Origin: Xylaria sp. FL1777 | Lineage: Eukaryota; Ascomycota; Sordariomycetes; Xylariales; Xylariaceae | Assembly (NCBI GenBank): GCA_022578965.1 | Contig: MU400638.1 | Span: forward strand, 47,431-111,430 | Direction of reading: 5' to 3' | Length of the DNA stretch: 64,000 bases | Part shown: one piece after another, positions 10,619 through 21,400 of the stretch | How the letters are laid out: the number at the start of each line of letters is the position of its first letter | Position numbering within the stretch: position 1 is the stretch's first letter | The notes under the pieces: generated by a model | Database searches by the model: none | What the model saw: only the letters and a program-made list of their open reading frames with translations | What the model was told of the DNA's origin: nothing | Program-made: the position numbers and the translations under genes

Positions 10619-12250
10619 ATGAACAACGAGCAATTTCGTCGTCTTATTGCTGCAAATGCGGCCAAGCCGCCAACTACCGACAGCAATGGCGCATCCTCGA
10701 CTCCCTCGCGCGGAGTTGCCCTTGGATCTCGACAGAAATCGAGCATTCCTATGACACCGTACGTTCTGACGTCTCCAACTAAAAGCTCGCCTCTGACTAA
10801 ATCAAGGCGCTCGGTAGCAGGTCTCCATAAATCCAATTTCGCGCGACAGTTAGCAGAACGAAACCAACCCGAGCAGAAACAAAACAAGTTCCGGTCATTT
10901 GCGCCGAAAGGCTCCAAGTTAGCCGAAGGCTACGTCGACCGCACGCAGACTCGGCGATCTGAAGAAGAAAAAGAAGATGATGAACGAGTGACGCGGCTGA
11001 AAGCTTTCGAGGAGGCTTTCAAGAAGGAGGAGATTGACCAACAAACTTTCGACCATCTCAGGAGCCAGATTGCCGGCGGAGATTTATCGAGTACACACCT
11101 TGTTAAGGGTCTGGACTTCAAGTTACTCGAGCGAATACGGAAGGGCGAAAACGTCTACAGCGACGGCGAAGTGCACGATGGAGATGACAAGCAAAGGCCG
11201 GACGATGTTGACGATGAGCTTGATCGTTTAGAAGAAGAGGAAGTGTCGACCACAACGAAAGAGAAGACGATAAAGAAAGGCCATTTATCAACAGTCCCTA
11301 CGAATTTATCAAGAAAACGAACTCGAGATCAGATTTTAGCTGAGATGAAGGCTGCAAGGGACGCTACAAAACCCAAAGAGGAGTCTACTTTGGGAAATAA
11401 ATTCAGAAAGATCGGCGTGAAAGCACCTGGTACAAGGATAGAGCGAGACAGGAGAGGCCGGGAAGTAATGATAATCGTCGATGAGGATGGCAACGAAAAG
11501 CGCAAAGTGCGCAAGACTGCAGCGGATGAGCCATCACACAACGCAAGCGACTTAATGATGCCTGATCCAAAAGTGAAGCCGCTGGGGATGGAGGTACCTG
11601 ACATATACAAGTCAAAAGCCGAGGAGCCGGAAGAAAGCGACAACATTTTCGACGACGTGGGTGATGACTATAACCCGCTTGCGGGATTAGATGATGACTC
11701 AGATGAAGATGAAGACGACAATGAAACGTCTGTTGAGCCGGCGAAGACTGAAGAAGTAGACAAAGAAGCCAATAGTAATATGTTGCCACCGCCTTCACGG
11801 CCTATCGGCCCTTCCGAGCCAAGGAACTACTTCAAAGATTCTAGAACTGGGCTGGTGTCTTCCGAAACGCTGGCCGCGCCGTCAATGTCGGATCCAGCAA
11901 TTCAGGCTGCCTTCAAGAAAGCAGCATCTCTTCGAGCTATTGCCAAGGCTTCAGAGGAAGATGATGAAGAAGCAAGAGCGAAAGCGGAGCGACGGAGAAA
12001 ATTATTGGAGAACAATGACCGCGATGCTGAAGATCTGGACATGGGCTTTGGCACAAGTCGCCTTGATGACGATGCGGATCTAGATGAGCAGAGAGTCAAG
12101 CTGTCGGAATGGGGCAGAGATGAAGAAGAAGGAAGTCATAGCAGAGGCAGTGGTTCAAAGCGCAAAAGAGGACCCAAGAAGAGAAAGGGGGATGTTAACA
12201 ATGCGGCCGACGTCCTGCACGAGATAGAGAGACAGCGAGCTGCCAAATAA
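10619..12250 (+). CDS. RED-like protein (RED N-terminal domain), predicted spliceosomal factor
   Basis: Single exon, 543 aa. The N-terminal part carries the RED signature: FARQLAERNQPEQKQNKFRSF, then KLAEGYVDRTQTRR, then a helical segment ending in THLVKGLDFKLLERIRKGE. The remainder is charged and probably disordered, with acidic stretches (DDDSDEDEDDNE) and basic nuclear-localisation-like runs near the end (SKRKRGPKKRKGD). In animals RED (IK) is part of the activated spliceosome, with SMU1 as partner; fungal members are inferred to act likewise. No intron is needed. The start is the first ATG in frame and matches the conserved MNNEQFRRLI-type opening. It shares its upstream region with REV1. 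Confidence 0.85.
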   Translation: MNNEQFRRLIAANAAKPPTTDSNGASSTPSRGVALGSRQKSSIPMTPYVLTSPTKSSPLTKSRRSVAGLHKSNFARQLAERNQPEQKQNKFRSFAPKGSKLAEGYVDRTQTRRSEEEKEDDERVTRLKAFEEAFKKEEIDQQTFDHLRSQIAGGDLSSTHLVKGLDFKLLERIRKGENVYSDGEVHDGDDKQRPDDVDDELDRLEEEEVSTTTKEKTIKKGHLSTVPTNLSRKRTRDQILAEMKAARDATKPKEESTLGNKFRKIGVKAPGTRIERDRRGREVMIIVDEDGNEKRKVRKTAADEPSHNASDLMMPDPKVKPLGMEVPDIYKSKAEEPEESDNIFDDVGDDYNPLAGLDDDSDEDEDDNETSVEPAKTEEVDKEANSNMLPPPSRPIGPSEPRNYFKDSRTGLVSSETLAAPSMSDPAIQAAFKKAASLRAIAKASEEDDEEARAKAERRRKLLENNDRDAEDLDMGFGTSRLDDDADLDEQRVKLSEWGRDEEEGSHSRGSGSKRKRGPKKRKGDVNNAADVLHEIERQRAAK

Positions 12251-12870
12251 ACAACATCATATTGTTTCTGATCACCTTTCAGAATTTTTTCCTTTCGATA
12301 CATCCATGATCAGATTTAAGAAGCCCCATTCGCGATAAAAAACGCCATAGGCAATGCATCCGCGTGTATAAGTCGGAGAGGGTACTTTTGCTGCTGCTGG
12401 GATGAGGAGCCAATAAGAGATTAGAGATTGGCCACCCCTCCAACTCTTGCAAGCCTCGTGAACAATAACCACCTCTAAGCAGCCGAGATCATATACAAGA
12501 TATGTAATACATGTACAAGCAAGATGGCGCGTTCTGCGGACTTTTGTGATGCTCCGGACGCCCCCGACCCTCTCCACAAGGAACACGGAAACATAGAACT
12601 AAGCCGTGAAACACATGAGCAGACCACAGAGGTGGCAACTACACCGGTCAAAGGCCCACAAACATAGCCAACTAACTCCCTGGGCATATCTATGGCCCCT
12701 ATTCGACTTTATAAAACGCTTTATTCCCTTCCTATAGTTGTAGCTGCCTGACGATTCTCCACCCTCTCGTCTTCGTCATCCTCATCCGTACACTTCCGAA
12801 TTCATATGATTCTAAGTTGGGGCCAGGGGGCTGAGACTACATTGCTGAATACCTAAGATTGAAACTTACC
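12251..12870. other. Intergenic region between RED-like gene and nucleoside hydrolase
   Basis: I see no gene here. The region serves as the 3' end of the RED-like gene and the promoter/leader of the nucleoside hydrolase; a TATAAA-like element lies near 12710. Confidence 0.4.
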
Positions 12871-14421
12871 ATGTCGGACACTGTTCCTCTCTGGCTGGAC
12901 TGCGATCCAGGTCACGATGTAAGTACAATAGGCCCATTTTATTCATCATTCAGGAAACCCACGAACGCTGTTGTCTCAAGTCCACCTCGTCTGTTTTCAA
13001 CCACGCCCAGCCTTGTGCTATAGCATGGATGATAGGAGAGTCGCCGAGACTCCAACAATGGATACTTTTCAAGCCTTCACCTACACTATAATGCGGATAT
13101 CCCCACAAATACAGCCTCATTCTCATCTTCACACACCCACTGTGTTCTCAACACCGACAGACTAACATGCATCACCTACCTAGGATGTCTTCGCTATTCT
13201 GCTCGGCGCCTACCATCCGGGCATCCAGCTGTTGGGGATAAGCACAGTTCACGGCAATGCGCCAGTGAATAAGACAACAAACAACGCACTGTCCGTGCTA
13301 TCCGCTATCGGGAAGCAAGATGACATCCGCGTGTATGCGGGCGCTGCGAAGGCGCTGCAGCGGGATCCCGTAAATGCGACCGAGATCCACGGGGAGTCGG
13401 GGCTCGACGGGACAAACCTGCTGCCGCCACCGGCGCTCTCGGCGCTTGACACGTCAACATCCGCCGTCGACGCCATGGCGTCCGCGTTGCGGGGCTGCGA
13501 ACCCGGCAAGCCGTGGGTCGTGGCCACCGGGGCACTGACGAACGTCGCGAAGTTGTTCGCCGCGCACCCGGACCTCAAGTCTCACGTCGCGGGCGTGAGT
13601 ATCATGGGCGGTGGCATCGGCGGCGGTTTCACGCCCGCCGTGATGGGGCGCGTTGACGACGTCGAGCGAGTGGGCAATTACTCGCAGTGGGCCGAGTTCA
13701 ACGTGCTCATCGACCCCGAGGCCGCGGCCGCGCTGCTCCACGATCCCATCCTCGCCCCGAAATCGACGCTCGTGCCACTAGATCTCACGCATCTTGTGCT
13801 AGCGACCAAACAGGTGCAGGACTTGCTGTTGAGGGGCGCCTCGGCGGCAAGTGCGACATCTGCGCTGGAGAATTTGGAGAACAGGGAGGTCAAGGCCAAG
13901 TCCACGTTGCGGCAGATGCTAGTTGAGCTGCTCATGTTCTTTGCGGAGACATACCGGTGAGTTCCGCCGTATCGATGGCTCTATATTAACCCCGCCTCCC
14001 ATCTCCGCATATGGCTCCCCGCGTTGTGTTGTGTTACCAAGCGACGCATACTAACCGAACACAACTCAGCGACGTCTTCGGCATGGTCGAAGGTCCGCCA
14101 CTGCACGATCCGCTCGCCGTGGCGGCCATCTTGACGGGAACGCGCCACGAGATCCCCTTCTACGACTTCGACTCCACGAACCCTAAGGGACCGGCGCAGC
14201 GGGAGAGATTCGAAGTCCGCGTCGTTACGGAGGGCACGCTCGATGATGCGAGGCAAAAGGGTACGCAGACAGGGCGCACAATCGCACGGCTATTGCCACC
14301 TGGCGAAGAAGGTGTCCGCATCCCTCGCGGACTCGATATCAAGCTATTCTGGAAAACCATCGAAGAGTGTGTTCAGAGGGCTGATGAGGTGAATGCGAAA
14401 AATGCTGGGGTTACTGGGTAA
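12871..14421 (+). CDS. URH1: Inosine-uridine preferring nucleoside hydrolase (uridine nucleosidase type)
   Basis: Three exons (12871-12918, 13184-13956, 14070-14421) encode 390 aa. The N-terminus carries the family calcium-binding signature, here DCDPGHDD, and intron 1 falls exactly between the last two aspartates, so the signature is visible only after splicing. Exon 2 continues DVFAILLGAYHP and holds the mid-protein substrate-binding part (GALTNVAKLF, SIMGGGIGGGF, AEFNVLIDPEAAA). Exon 3 supplies the C-terminal HDPLAVAA with the catalytic-site histidine. The enzyme cleaves the N-glycosidic bond of ribonucleosides, giving free base and ribose for pyrimidine salvage. Substrate preference (uridine versus inosine or nicotinamide riboside) cannot be settled from sequence. 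The coding part is much more GC-rich than its surroundings. AATAAA at 14504-14509 may be the polyadenylation signal. Confidence 0.93.
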
Positions 14422-15922
14422 GGGGAAAGCTGAAGCATTATGTGGAATGGGATTACACTGGGCAGATGATGATATGTGATACTTCTGTAGGCCCGCCTAG
14501 GGAAATAAAGAAAAGAGGACAAAGGTGCATGATTGGGAAGGGTCTGGCAGGCTTGGTAGATGGGCTTGGATATGATATCGACTAGAAAGACTGGGTAAAA
14601 TTCCTTCTTTTTAGAAAATAAATCGGTCGTTTTAGCTAGTGTTGATGAATGAGACATAACGATGTGAATGGATGGGCTTCCCTGAGAGTGCACGGGTCTC
14701 ATAAACCCTGTTCTATTTATTGCCCGAATTTATAGAAAAATTGCCACCGAAGCGAAATATCGAGCACCCAACGCATGCTAATCAGTGGTATTTACGTATA
14801 TATTCTCCATACAGCCGAGCTACCACATTGTTGTCTATGATGAGGTCAATGACCTCGACCATCTTCCGCTTTGTGCTGGCGACCGGATGTGGAATCTAGT
14901 ATCTCGCCAATTAAATTGGCAGGAGGCTAGGATAGAGAAAGATCTGATCGCCGCTGCGCAAACAAATAACACTGAAGGGGTTTCCTGGTTCTCCCTTATG
15001 GTGAAATAGATGGCCTGAATACAAAAGTCAAATATGTACGGAGTATTTACTGGGCTGAATTTGTTACAACAGTACGGACGCTTCAGAGAAGATAATATAT
15101 ACATATACTAAACGGTGCTGGAGATAGACCGTGTGGATAAGATTAGTGACGTCTAATGTCCTGTAACTACGTAATGTAGCTTTTTTGAAACAGAAGGATA
15201 ATGAAGCGAACCGCTGTCTATTAATAACGGTCATTTTCTAAGACCCGGAAGCGTATTGCTGGGCGGGAATGGATATGTGCTCAAAGATCATAAATAGTCG
15301 AGTGCACAAGTTGATAGTTTAGGCTACTACCAACTGCTAAACGAGAGGAGGATTTAATTTGAATAGTTCTGCCTATATAAGGCCATCAAACTGCTTGGGT
15401 CCTTGTTCGTCTCTGTTCTAGTTCAACCCGGAACTCAACCTTGCGTTGTCTTGATCGAAGCTGAGAATACCTAATGCCCAACAGGAATTTTTTCGAGAAT
15501 ATGTGAAGCCCTTCAATGAGTGGTCCTGTGTCTTGTCCTTTGGCGGTCCACGAACCACTAGCTGCCCTCCCCACGCTGAATCGCAAGAGCAGATCATAGC
15601 TCATCTGCCAAAGTCACGCTGGAGACTCTTTAGAGAGGCTAGGCGATTCCCTTTGCAAGGAAAACCTCACGACGAGTCGTCGCGGATTGAAGGAAGGCCT
15701 GCACAGATAGTGACTATCACCCTCCCGAAACCGTAGGACACGATATTTTCCAGGGCATATAAGGGATGGAGACTTGATAATACAGGGTAGCTGCTACAGA
15801 TCAAGCCATATCAGCCCCTATCAAGGTTTCTCGTGAACACCGCCTCTTCATTCCGTTGGAGTGTCTTTAACGGGCGTGACGGTTCAACCACTTGTCGTTT
15901 GTATGTTTATTCAGATAGTCGT
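14422..15922. other. Intergenic region with a possible small or decayed coding fragment
   Basis: 1.5 kb with no confident gene. The stretch 15486-15736 can be read as an open frame of about 83 codons ending at a TAG (EFFREYVKPFNEWS... to ...PKP). It is preceded directly by CTAAT and CAG at 15471-15485, as if by a splice acceptor. I could not find a matching upstream exon or recognise a family. A second frame at 14785-15009 begins with GTG and is also unrecognised. Either could be a remnant or chance. Confidence 0.2.
14504..14509 (+). terminator. Candidate polyadenylation signal AATAAA (nucleoside hydrolase)
   Basis: Canonical hexamer 82 nt beyond the stop codon. Fungal signals are degenerate, so this is a position-based suggestion. 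Confidence 0.35.
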
Positions 15923-16525
15923 TCAGCTCTCTGACGTCTTGGCAGCGGCTTCAGCCTCGGTGGTGTCAGCCTGAGGTTCGCCGTCGGCATCAAAGCCTAA
16001 TGCCTCTAGCTCTCGAATGAGCTCATTGATCTTGATAACCTTGGCGATCTGCTCGGGCAGCAGAGATTCCCCGCCTTCTTTCTTGTTTTTGAGCTCTTTG
16101 GCCTGTTTTAGTTTCTTCTTGAGATTGCGTGCTTTCTTGTCTCTTTCGGCTGCAGGATCGTCTTCTTCGGGTTTCGTCTGGGTGGAAGGTGGTGCTTTGT
16201 CGGCCGCAGCGTCTCGAGACTCATTGGCTGACTTAGCCTTCTTTCTTGCCTCCCTGCGTTTGGCGTTTTTATTGTTCGCGGGTGATGGCGTTTCCTGCGG
16301 CTTGTCATTCAAGCCTTCAGCACCCGGTATGCCGCCTTTGCCACGATTACGAAAGTCCTCAGCAGTACGATTCTTGTAGATCTCGATATCCTCCGGGGGA
16401 CGGTATCCGGGCTTAATTTTAATGGCTTTCCTAGTCGTGCCATCAGCTCGCATAGACTCGGGGATATGTCGCTCGCCACTGTTTTCGTCCGTGACGATGC
16501 CCGACCGAGACGGTTCGGAAGGCAT
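15923..16525 (-). CDS. PYM: Partner of Y14 and Mago (PYM / WIBG), exon junction complex disassembly factor
   Basis: Single exon, 200 aa. The N-terminal 50 residues hold the Mago-Y14 binding domain (SGERHIPESMRADGTTRK, then KIKPGYRPPEDIEIYKNR). The middle is lysine/alanine-rich and probably disordered, with a coiled-coil-like charged run (KKARNLKKKLKQAKELKNKK). The C-terminus ends in a short helical motif (KVIKINELIRELEALGFD) that matches the ribosome-associating end of PYM proteins. PYM binds translating ribosomes and strips exon junction complexes from newly exported mRNA, so that Mago-Y14 can be reused. Length and order of elements fit the family. It is divergent from QCR9. Confidence 0.92.
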   Translation of the reverse strand: MPSEPSRSGIVTDENSGERHIPESMRADGTTRKAIKIKPGYRPPEDIEIYKNRTAEDFRNRGKGGIPGAEGLNDKPQETPSPANNKNAKRREARKKAKSANESRDAAADKAPPSTQTKPEEDDPAAERDKKARNLKKKLKQAKELKNKKEGGESLLPEQIAKVIKINELIRELEALGFDADGEPQADTTEAEAAAKTSES

Positions 16526-17114
16526 TGGGCTAGAGTTGAAAAGGTGGTCTTCTTGGTAGCTAGATTAGAAGTGTATATAATATGGCCCACGGTAGGGACA
16601 TCTATAATGCAGTCGAAACTCGGCAGTGATGCCTTTAGTTATTAGTAGTAAATTTGAGAAAAAAATAAAAAATAATGACGAGGGGTTCTAAAAAGGACAC
16701 TGCTAGGTCAAGTACCTACCTAGGTAACCTCTACCTACCAAGGTACCCAGGTAGCTCAGCTACATGGGAACAGCCCACCAACTCTATATGTAGTACTGTA
16801 GGTAGCCACCTAGGTACATGTAATTATATTGTATATTAGGTATAGTTAGAAGTACCTATGGTAAAGTCAGACGGTGGTACGGTGGGGCAACAACCAGAAG
16901 CTTCAGCCAATTGGGTATGGCTATTTTCTAAATTCTTGGTTCCAAGTTGCACTGCTTTGTAGCGCATAGTACTTACCTACCGAGCCTCACAAAATCGTCC
17001 GTCAACTCTTCAACTCCTACCCGGTTCAAACATAGTCCAATTGCACTTCGCAAGACCGTGAAATCGTCTATCTGCACTATTGGTCTTGTCTATCCGCCCA
17101 AGATCATCTTCACC
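16526..17114. promoter_or_regulatory. Divergent intergenic region PYM / QCR9 with TACCTAGGTA array
   Basis: This 589-bp spacer contains a dense run of TACCTACC / AGGTA elements at about 16712-16755 and again near 16801-16815. An ATTGG (CCAAT box) is at 16911-16915. Nothing coding was seen. Confidence 0.4.
16712..16755. repeat. TACCTAGGTA-type palindromic array
   Basis: Overlapping copies of TACCTACC, CCTAGGTA and AGGTACCC. Similar arrays occur at 10340-10365, 18042-18125, 27945-28005, 49480-49645 and 58440-58545, all outside coding sequence. Confidence 0.75.
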
Positions 17115-17526
17115 ATGGTATGTCTCATTATCTTAACCTAGGGTTTTGATGGATTACTCGTAACTAACTAATCGCGCATTACTTAGTCCGCCCTCTACAA
17201 GCAAGTCCATCTAGCTTCTTACGACTGAACTCGACTCACTGACCATCGTCTCTTCAGCGCTCTCTTCCGCCGAAACTACCAGATGCTAGGCTTTGTCTTC
17301 GCCTCGGCTTTCGCCTTCGAGATGTGTGTACCACCACCTAGCAGAAAGGACATGATTACTGATGGGGACCTAGGGCATACGACACGGGCATGAATAAACT
17401 CTGGGACAACTTAAACAGAGGGGTGAGTCATGCTGAGTATTTGAGATACGGAAGAGATGTAACTGACATCGAACGATACAGCGACAATGGAAAGATATCC
17501 GATCTAGATACGTTGAGGAGGAATAA
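17115..17526 (+). CDS. QCR9: Cytochrome b-c1 complex (complex III) subunit 9
   Basis: A 58-aa protein spread over five exons: 17115-17117 (only the ATG), 17187-17200, 17258-17323, 17374-17422, 17482-17526. The product begins MSALYNALFRRNYQMLG, has one hydrophobic segment rich in phenylalanine and alanine, then YDTGMNKLWDNLNRG and the end RQWKDIRSRYVEEE. This is the typical layout of QCR9/UQCR10, a single-pass inner-membrane subunit near the Rieske protein. All phases close only with this model. Intron 2 (17201-17257) uses a GC donor (AA|GCAAGT) with CAG acceptor. The gene is missed by simple open-frame scanning because no exon exceeds 66 nt. AATAAA follows at 17636-17641. Confidence 0.9.
17201..17257 (+). 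other. GC-AG intron in QCR9
   Basis: The donor reads AA|GCAAGT, the consensus form of the minor GC-AG intron class, followed by a CTGAC branch site and a CTTCAG acceptor; length 57 nt. No GT donor in the vicinity restores the conserved ALFRRNYQ frame. Confidence 0.8.
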
Positions 17527-17635
17527 GCTGTGGCCGATTCCGGACGAAAAGAGTTACCTGAGATCTATATTTACAGCAACATTGAGGTACTACAAAGTTC
17601 ACGGCTCTTTGAATTGTATAATACACTACAATATC

Positions 17636-17641
17636 AATAAA
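17636..17641 (+). terminator. Candidate polyadenylation signal AATAAA (QCR9)
   Basis: Hexamer 110 nt after the QCR9 stop. Suggested by position only. Confidence 0.35.
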
Positions 17642-18041
17642 GTGAGGAGTGAGCTGGTTGTACAACACCAATAGCCAGCTCTTCCTTTTGTCCATATGTT
17701 TCGGACTCGAGCGGTTGTGCCACTGAATTTACTTATCTATGCGCACGTATATCCTATTCAGCATCGTCTACCTAGGTAATATCCTCCAGGTTTATGGATA
17801 ATGTTATGAATGATGTATGATGTGTCCATTCTAGTACAGCTAAACTAGAGGATAAACAACGGATTATACTTGCACATTCAGCTAGAATACAAGGTGACGT
17901 TATGAATCTACTCAATAGCCGTTGAAAAGCGAGATCACGGATTTACCACTATGAAAATATCATCATCTATATTTGATAATAGGTAGGTAGCATTGAGAGA
18001 TAATGGGATTGACACATAGAGTCCATGTAGGCATTATCAGA

Positions 18042-18125
18042 CTACCTAGGTACCTAGGTACTTAGGTAGGTAGTTAGGTACCCACATACACCACTACCAT
18101 TATTCATCAGTATGCATAGGTAGGT
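18042..18125. repeat. TACCTAGGTA-type palindromic array
   Basis: ACTACCTAGGTACCTAGGTA followed by AGGTAGGTAG units, about 350 bp upstream of the UBR1 start. Confidence 0.75.
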
Positions 18126-18469
18126 ACTACCTTATAATACCGTCACAGTGGCACTCAACGCGTTCAGCTCTCCCTTTCTTAATTCTTAACAGTAACACCA
18201 AAGGTGGCAGATCTATATCCAAGTCTGGAGACTATTTTCTTCTACCAAGTCGCTCGGTTTCTGCAATACTTTCATCGACTTGACCTTGCACTATCTTGTA
18301 CTCCTTCCACCATTGTCAACAAGAGTGCCACCCGACAACGCATCTCCTACCGCCCCCCGCCTCCCATCAACCTCGTTCCGCTCCTCGCCACCGACCCCTC
18401 GCCGCAATCCCGACCTTTACATAATCGGTCTCCATTCGAATTAAGCATGCTCAGCTAATCTGGTTCATC

Positions 18470-21400
18470 ATGGACATCACAATGTCTACACAAGAGCAGC
18501 AGCTCTGCGAGCACCTGAGGGAGCTGCCCAGACATCATGGGTATCGCTATGAGGATGCCGCCAACCGTGACCTACTGTACAACCTGTTCTGGTCCATGGC
18601 AGGAGGGCGACCCGAATATCTACGTCTATTCTTTCCTGATGGAAGGCTCACCCAGAGAGATTCTTTAAAACTTCGTGAGGCCCAGGGGGCCTTGGAGGGT
18701 GCCGAATATACCGAGGCGGCTCGAGGCAAGGCATGCGGTCACATATTCAGAGCGGGCGAGGCTACATACGGCTGCAAGACATGCAGTACTGACGATACAT
18801 GCTGCCTGTGCAGCAAATGCTTCCATGCTACAGATCACACAGGGCACATGGTACGGATTTCAATATCACCCGGCAATAGTGGATGCTGCGACTGCGGAGA
18901 CCCCGAGGCCTGGAAGCTACCCATGTTCTGCACCATACATAGCGACCATGATAAAGAGCAAGCCAAGGGGAAAGGAAAAGAGGCTGCTTTGCTCCCCGAT
19001 GAACTCGTAGCCAACATTCGCATGACCGTTTCCCGAGTCCTCGACTTCATCTGCGATGTTATCTCTTGTGCACCTGAACAACTGCGACATCCCAAGACTA
19101 AGGAATCTATTGAACGCGATGAGAAGATGTCTCGGTTAGCTTCTACATACAACGGCGGTGATGTTGATTCACCCGAAGAATTTGCGCTGTTACTTTGGAA
19201 TGATGAGAAGCATACCGTGGCGGAGGTTCAAGACCAGGTAGCTCGGGCCTGTAGTACCACTCTGGACGAGGGTTACGTTAGAGCTACCGAAACCGATTCC
19301 ATTGGCAGAAGCATTCTGAAATACGATACGGACATCAAAAAGCTTCTCAGATGCGCTATCGTTCTCGAGCAGATTAAAATAACCGTCACGATTCGGTCGT
19401 CCCGAGATACCTTCCGGGAACAAATGTGTGGCACTATGATCGAATGGTTGAATGATATTGCGGGCTGCTCTGTGGGTAACGACCATAATATCTTAAGAAC
19501 TGTTGTTTGCGAGGAATTTCTCAAACCATGGCGTAAGGGTAGTCCTGGAAGCCATGCTATCCCTGGCAAAAATGGTCTCGAAGACGAGGAAAGATTAGAA
19601 TATGACCCTCTCACCACCACTCATTCACCTACCATTCTCATTCAGCGAGCCAGATTTTTTGCAGCGGGTCCACGACATCCTCAGGGTGTTCTAGACTCCG
19701 ACAGTGACGATGAAGATGAAGAAGAAGACGACGATATGGATGAAGGAACCCGAACCCCATCTAGTGGAGAGGAAGAAGAGGAAGAAGAGGACGACGCCGA
19801 TGATGACGATGACGACGACGACGACGATGATGTGATGATGGTAGACGCTCGCCCGGCAAGGGCAAGTGACGTAAATCCCCTTGCTGACTGGATCGGGCCC
19901 ACTGTAGCATCTCTGGAAGAAGAAGAGGCAACGATGGCAGGATATCCTCCTCCTCCGCCCCCTCCACCCGTACCGAGGCGTGCTGCCCGAGACAGGGATC
20001 TCACACCGTCTGATTCAGACACGGCAGAGCCTCTTATTGCTCCAACGGTCTATGCTAAAGCTAACTTGGATGTTCCAAAGACACCCGGCCTTGCCAAACC
20101 AGACGAAAGCAGGCCTCCCAAACCAGGACGATACTGGGTAGAGACACCGGCTGCCTACACCGAGCGTGACCACTTGCATCCATATGAGGATGTCTTCCAG
20201 CGTGTACGTTTGGACTGGCTCGTTCTTTTCGATCTGAGAATGTGGAAGAAAGTCCGCAATGATCTCCGTGCCCTCTATATCTCTACTGTGGTCACTATAC
20301 CCGAATTCAAGAGGATCTTAGGCCTGCGGTTCGCCGCATTATATACCACCTTAGCACAGTTATACCTCATAGGCGATCGCGAGCCAGATCATTCAATTAT
20401 CAATATATCGCTCCAAATGTTGACAACACCATCCATTACTGCTGAAGTAGTGGAAAGAGGAAACTTCTTAACAACTCTCATGGCTATCCTCTACACTTTT
20501 CTAACGACGCGGCAAGTTGGCCATCCCTTTGAAGTTGCATCTAATGCAATACTTGGATTTGATACTGGGTCTGTTACCAACAGGCGGATGTACCATTTCT
20601 ATGTAGATCTGAAGTATCTTCTCAGCTCCCCGCATGTCCAAGAGCGTATGCGAACGGAGGAAAGATATTTGTTACAATTTCTTGATCTAGTGAAGCTACA
20701 TCAAGGTATATGCCCAAATGTCCGTGCTGTAGGCGAGCACGTGGAATATGAGACCGATAGCTGGATTGGAGCGTCCTTGATGACACGAGAAATCAACAGG
20801 CTTTGCCGACTCCTGGCGGGTTCATTTCGATATCTTCCTGAGCAGGACTCTTTATATCTGTCCAGAGCCATTCGCCTCACAGCTAAACTCGTCATCATGA
20901 ACTCAATTGGAGCCGAGCGTGCTAGGTTTACTCAATCCGAGATCAAAGATGAGACTCGCTTCAAAACGCTTACTGACTTCGAATTTGCCGGAGAAAATAC
21001 TAAGTACGATGTCGTTAAATTCGTCGTAGAGGAGCAACCAATCAGCTTCCATCACGCATTGCATTCCACGTTGTCATGGCTAATCGAGTGTGGAAAGCAT
21101 ATGCCGCCTCAACAGCTCAAGTCAATTTTGAGTTTCACCGCCCAGGAGCTCAAGATGAAACCCAAGTCCATGGGACGCAAATCACTGCCCAAGAGGGACT
21201 ATTCACCCGAAGACTACCTGATGGCTGCCTTCGACTTCCCCTTACGGGTGTGTACATGGTTAGCCCAGATCAAGGCTGGTATGTGGGTACGCAATGGGAT
21301 CAGTCTCCGACATCAGGCGATGACCTATCGAAACATTGTTACTAGAGATGTCACTCATGCGCGAGATATTTTTCTCCTTCAGACGGCCATGGTAATTTGC

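Larger units (their letters stand above)
17527..18469. promoter_or_regulatory. QCR9 3' region and UBR1 promoter/leader
   Basis: Contains the AATAAA at 17636-17641, an array of TACCTAGGTA palindromes and AGGTAGGTA units at about 18042-18125, and a C-rich leader just before the UBR1 start. A frame at 18204-18458 begins with GTG, not ATG, and is not considered a gene. Confidence 0.4.

Noticed and set aside
14785..15009. 74-codon frame downstream of the nucleoside hydrolase
   Set aside because: It starts with GTG, has no splice-linked partner, and I do not recognise it. Kept only as a note in the intergenic entry.
18204..18458. 84-codon frame just before UBR1 (possible upstream ORF)
   Set aside because: It starts with GTG, has no early ATG and shows no conserved content, so a regulatory uORF is not supported.
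19681..20022. Ser-rich minus-strand frame
   Set aside because: Antisense of the Asp/Glu repeat in UBR1 (GAT/GAC read as serine codons).
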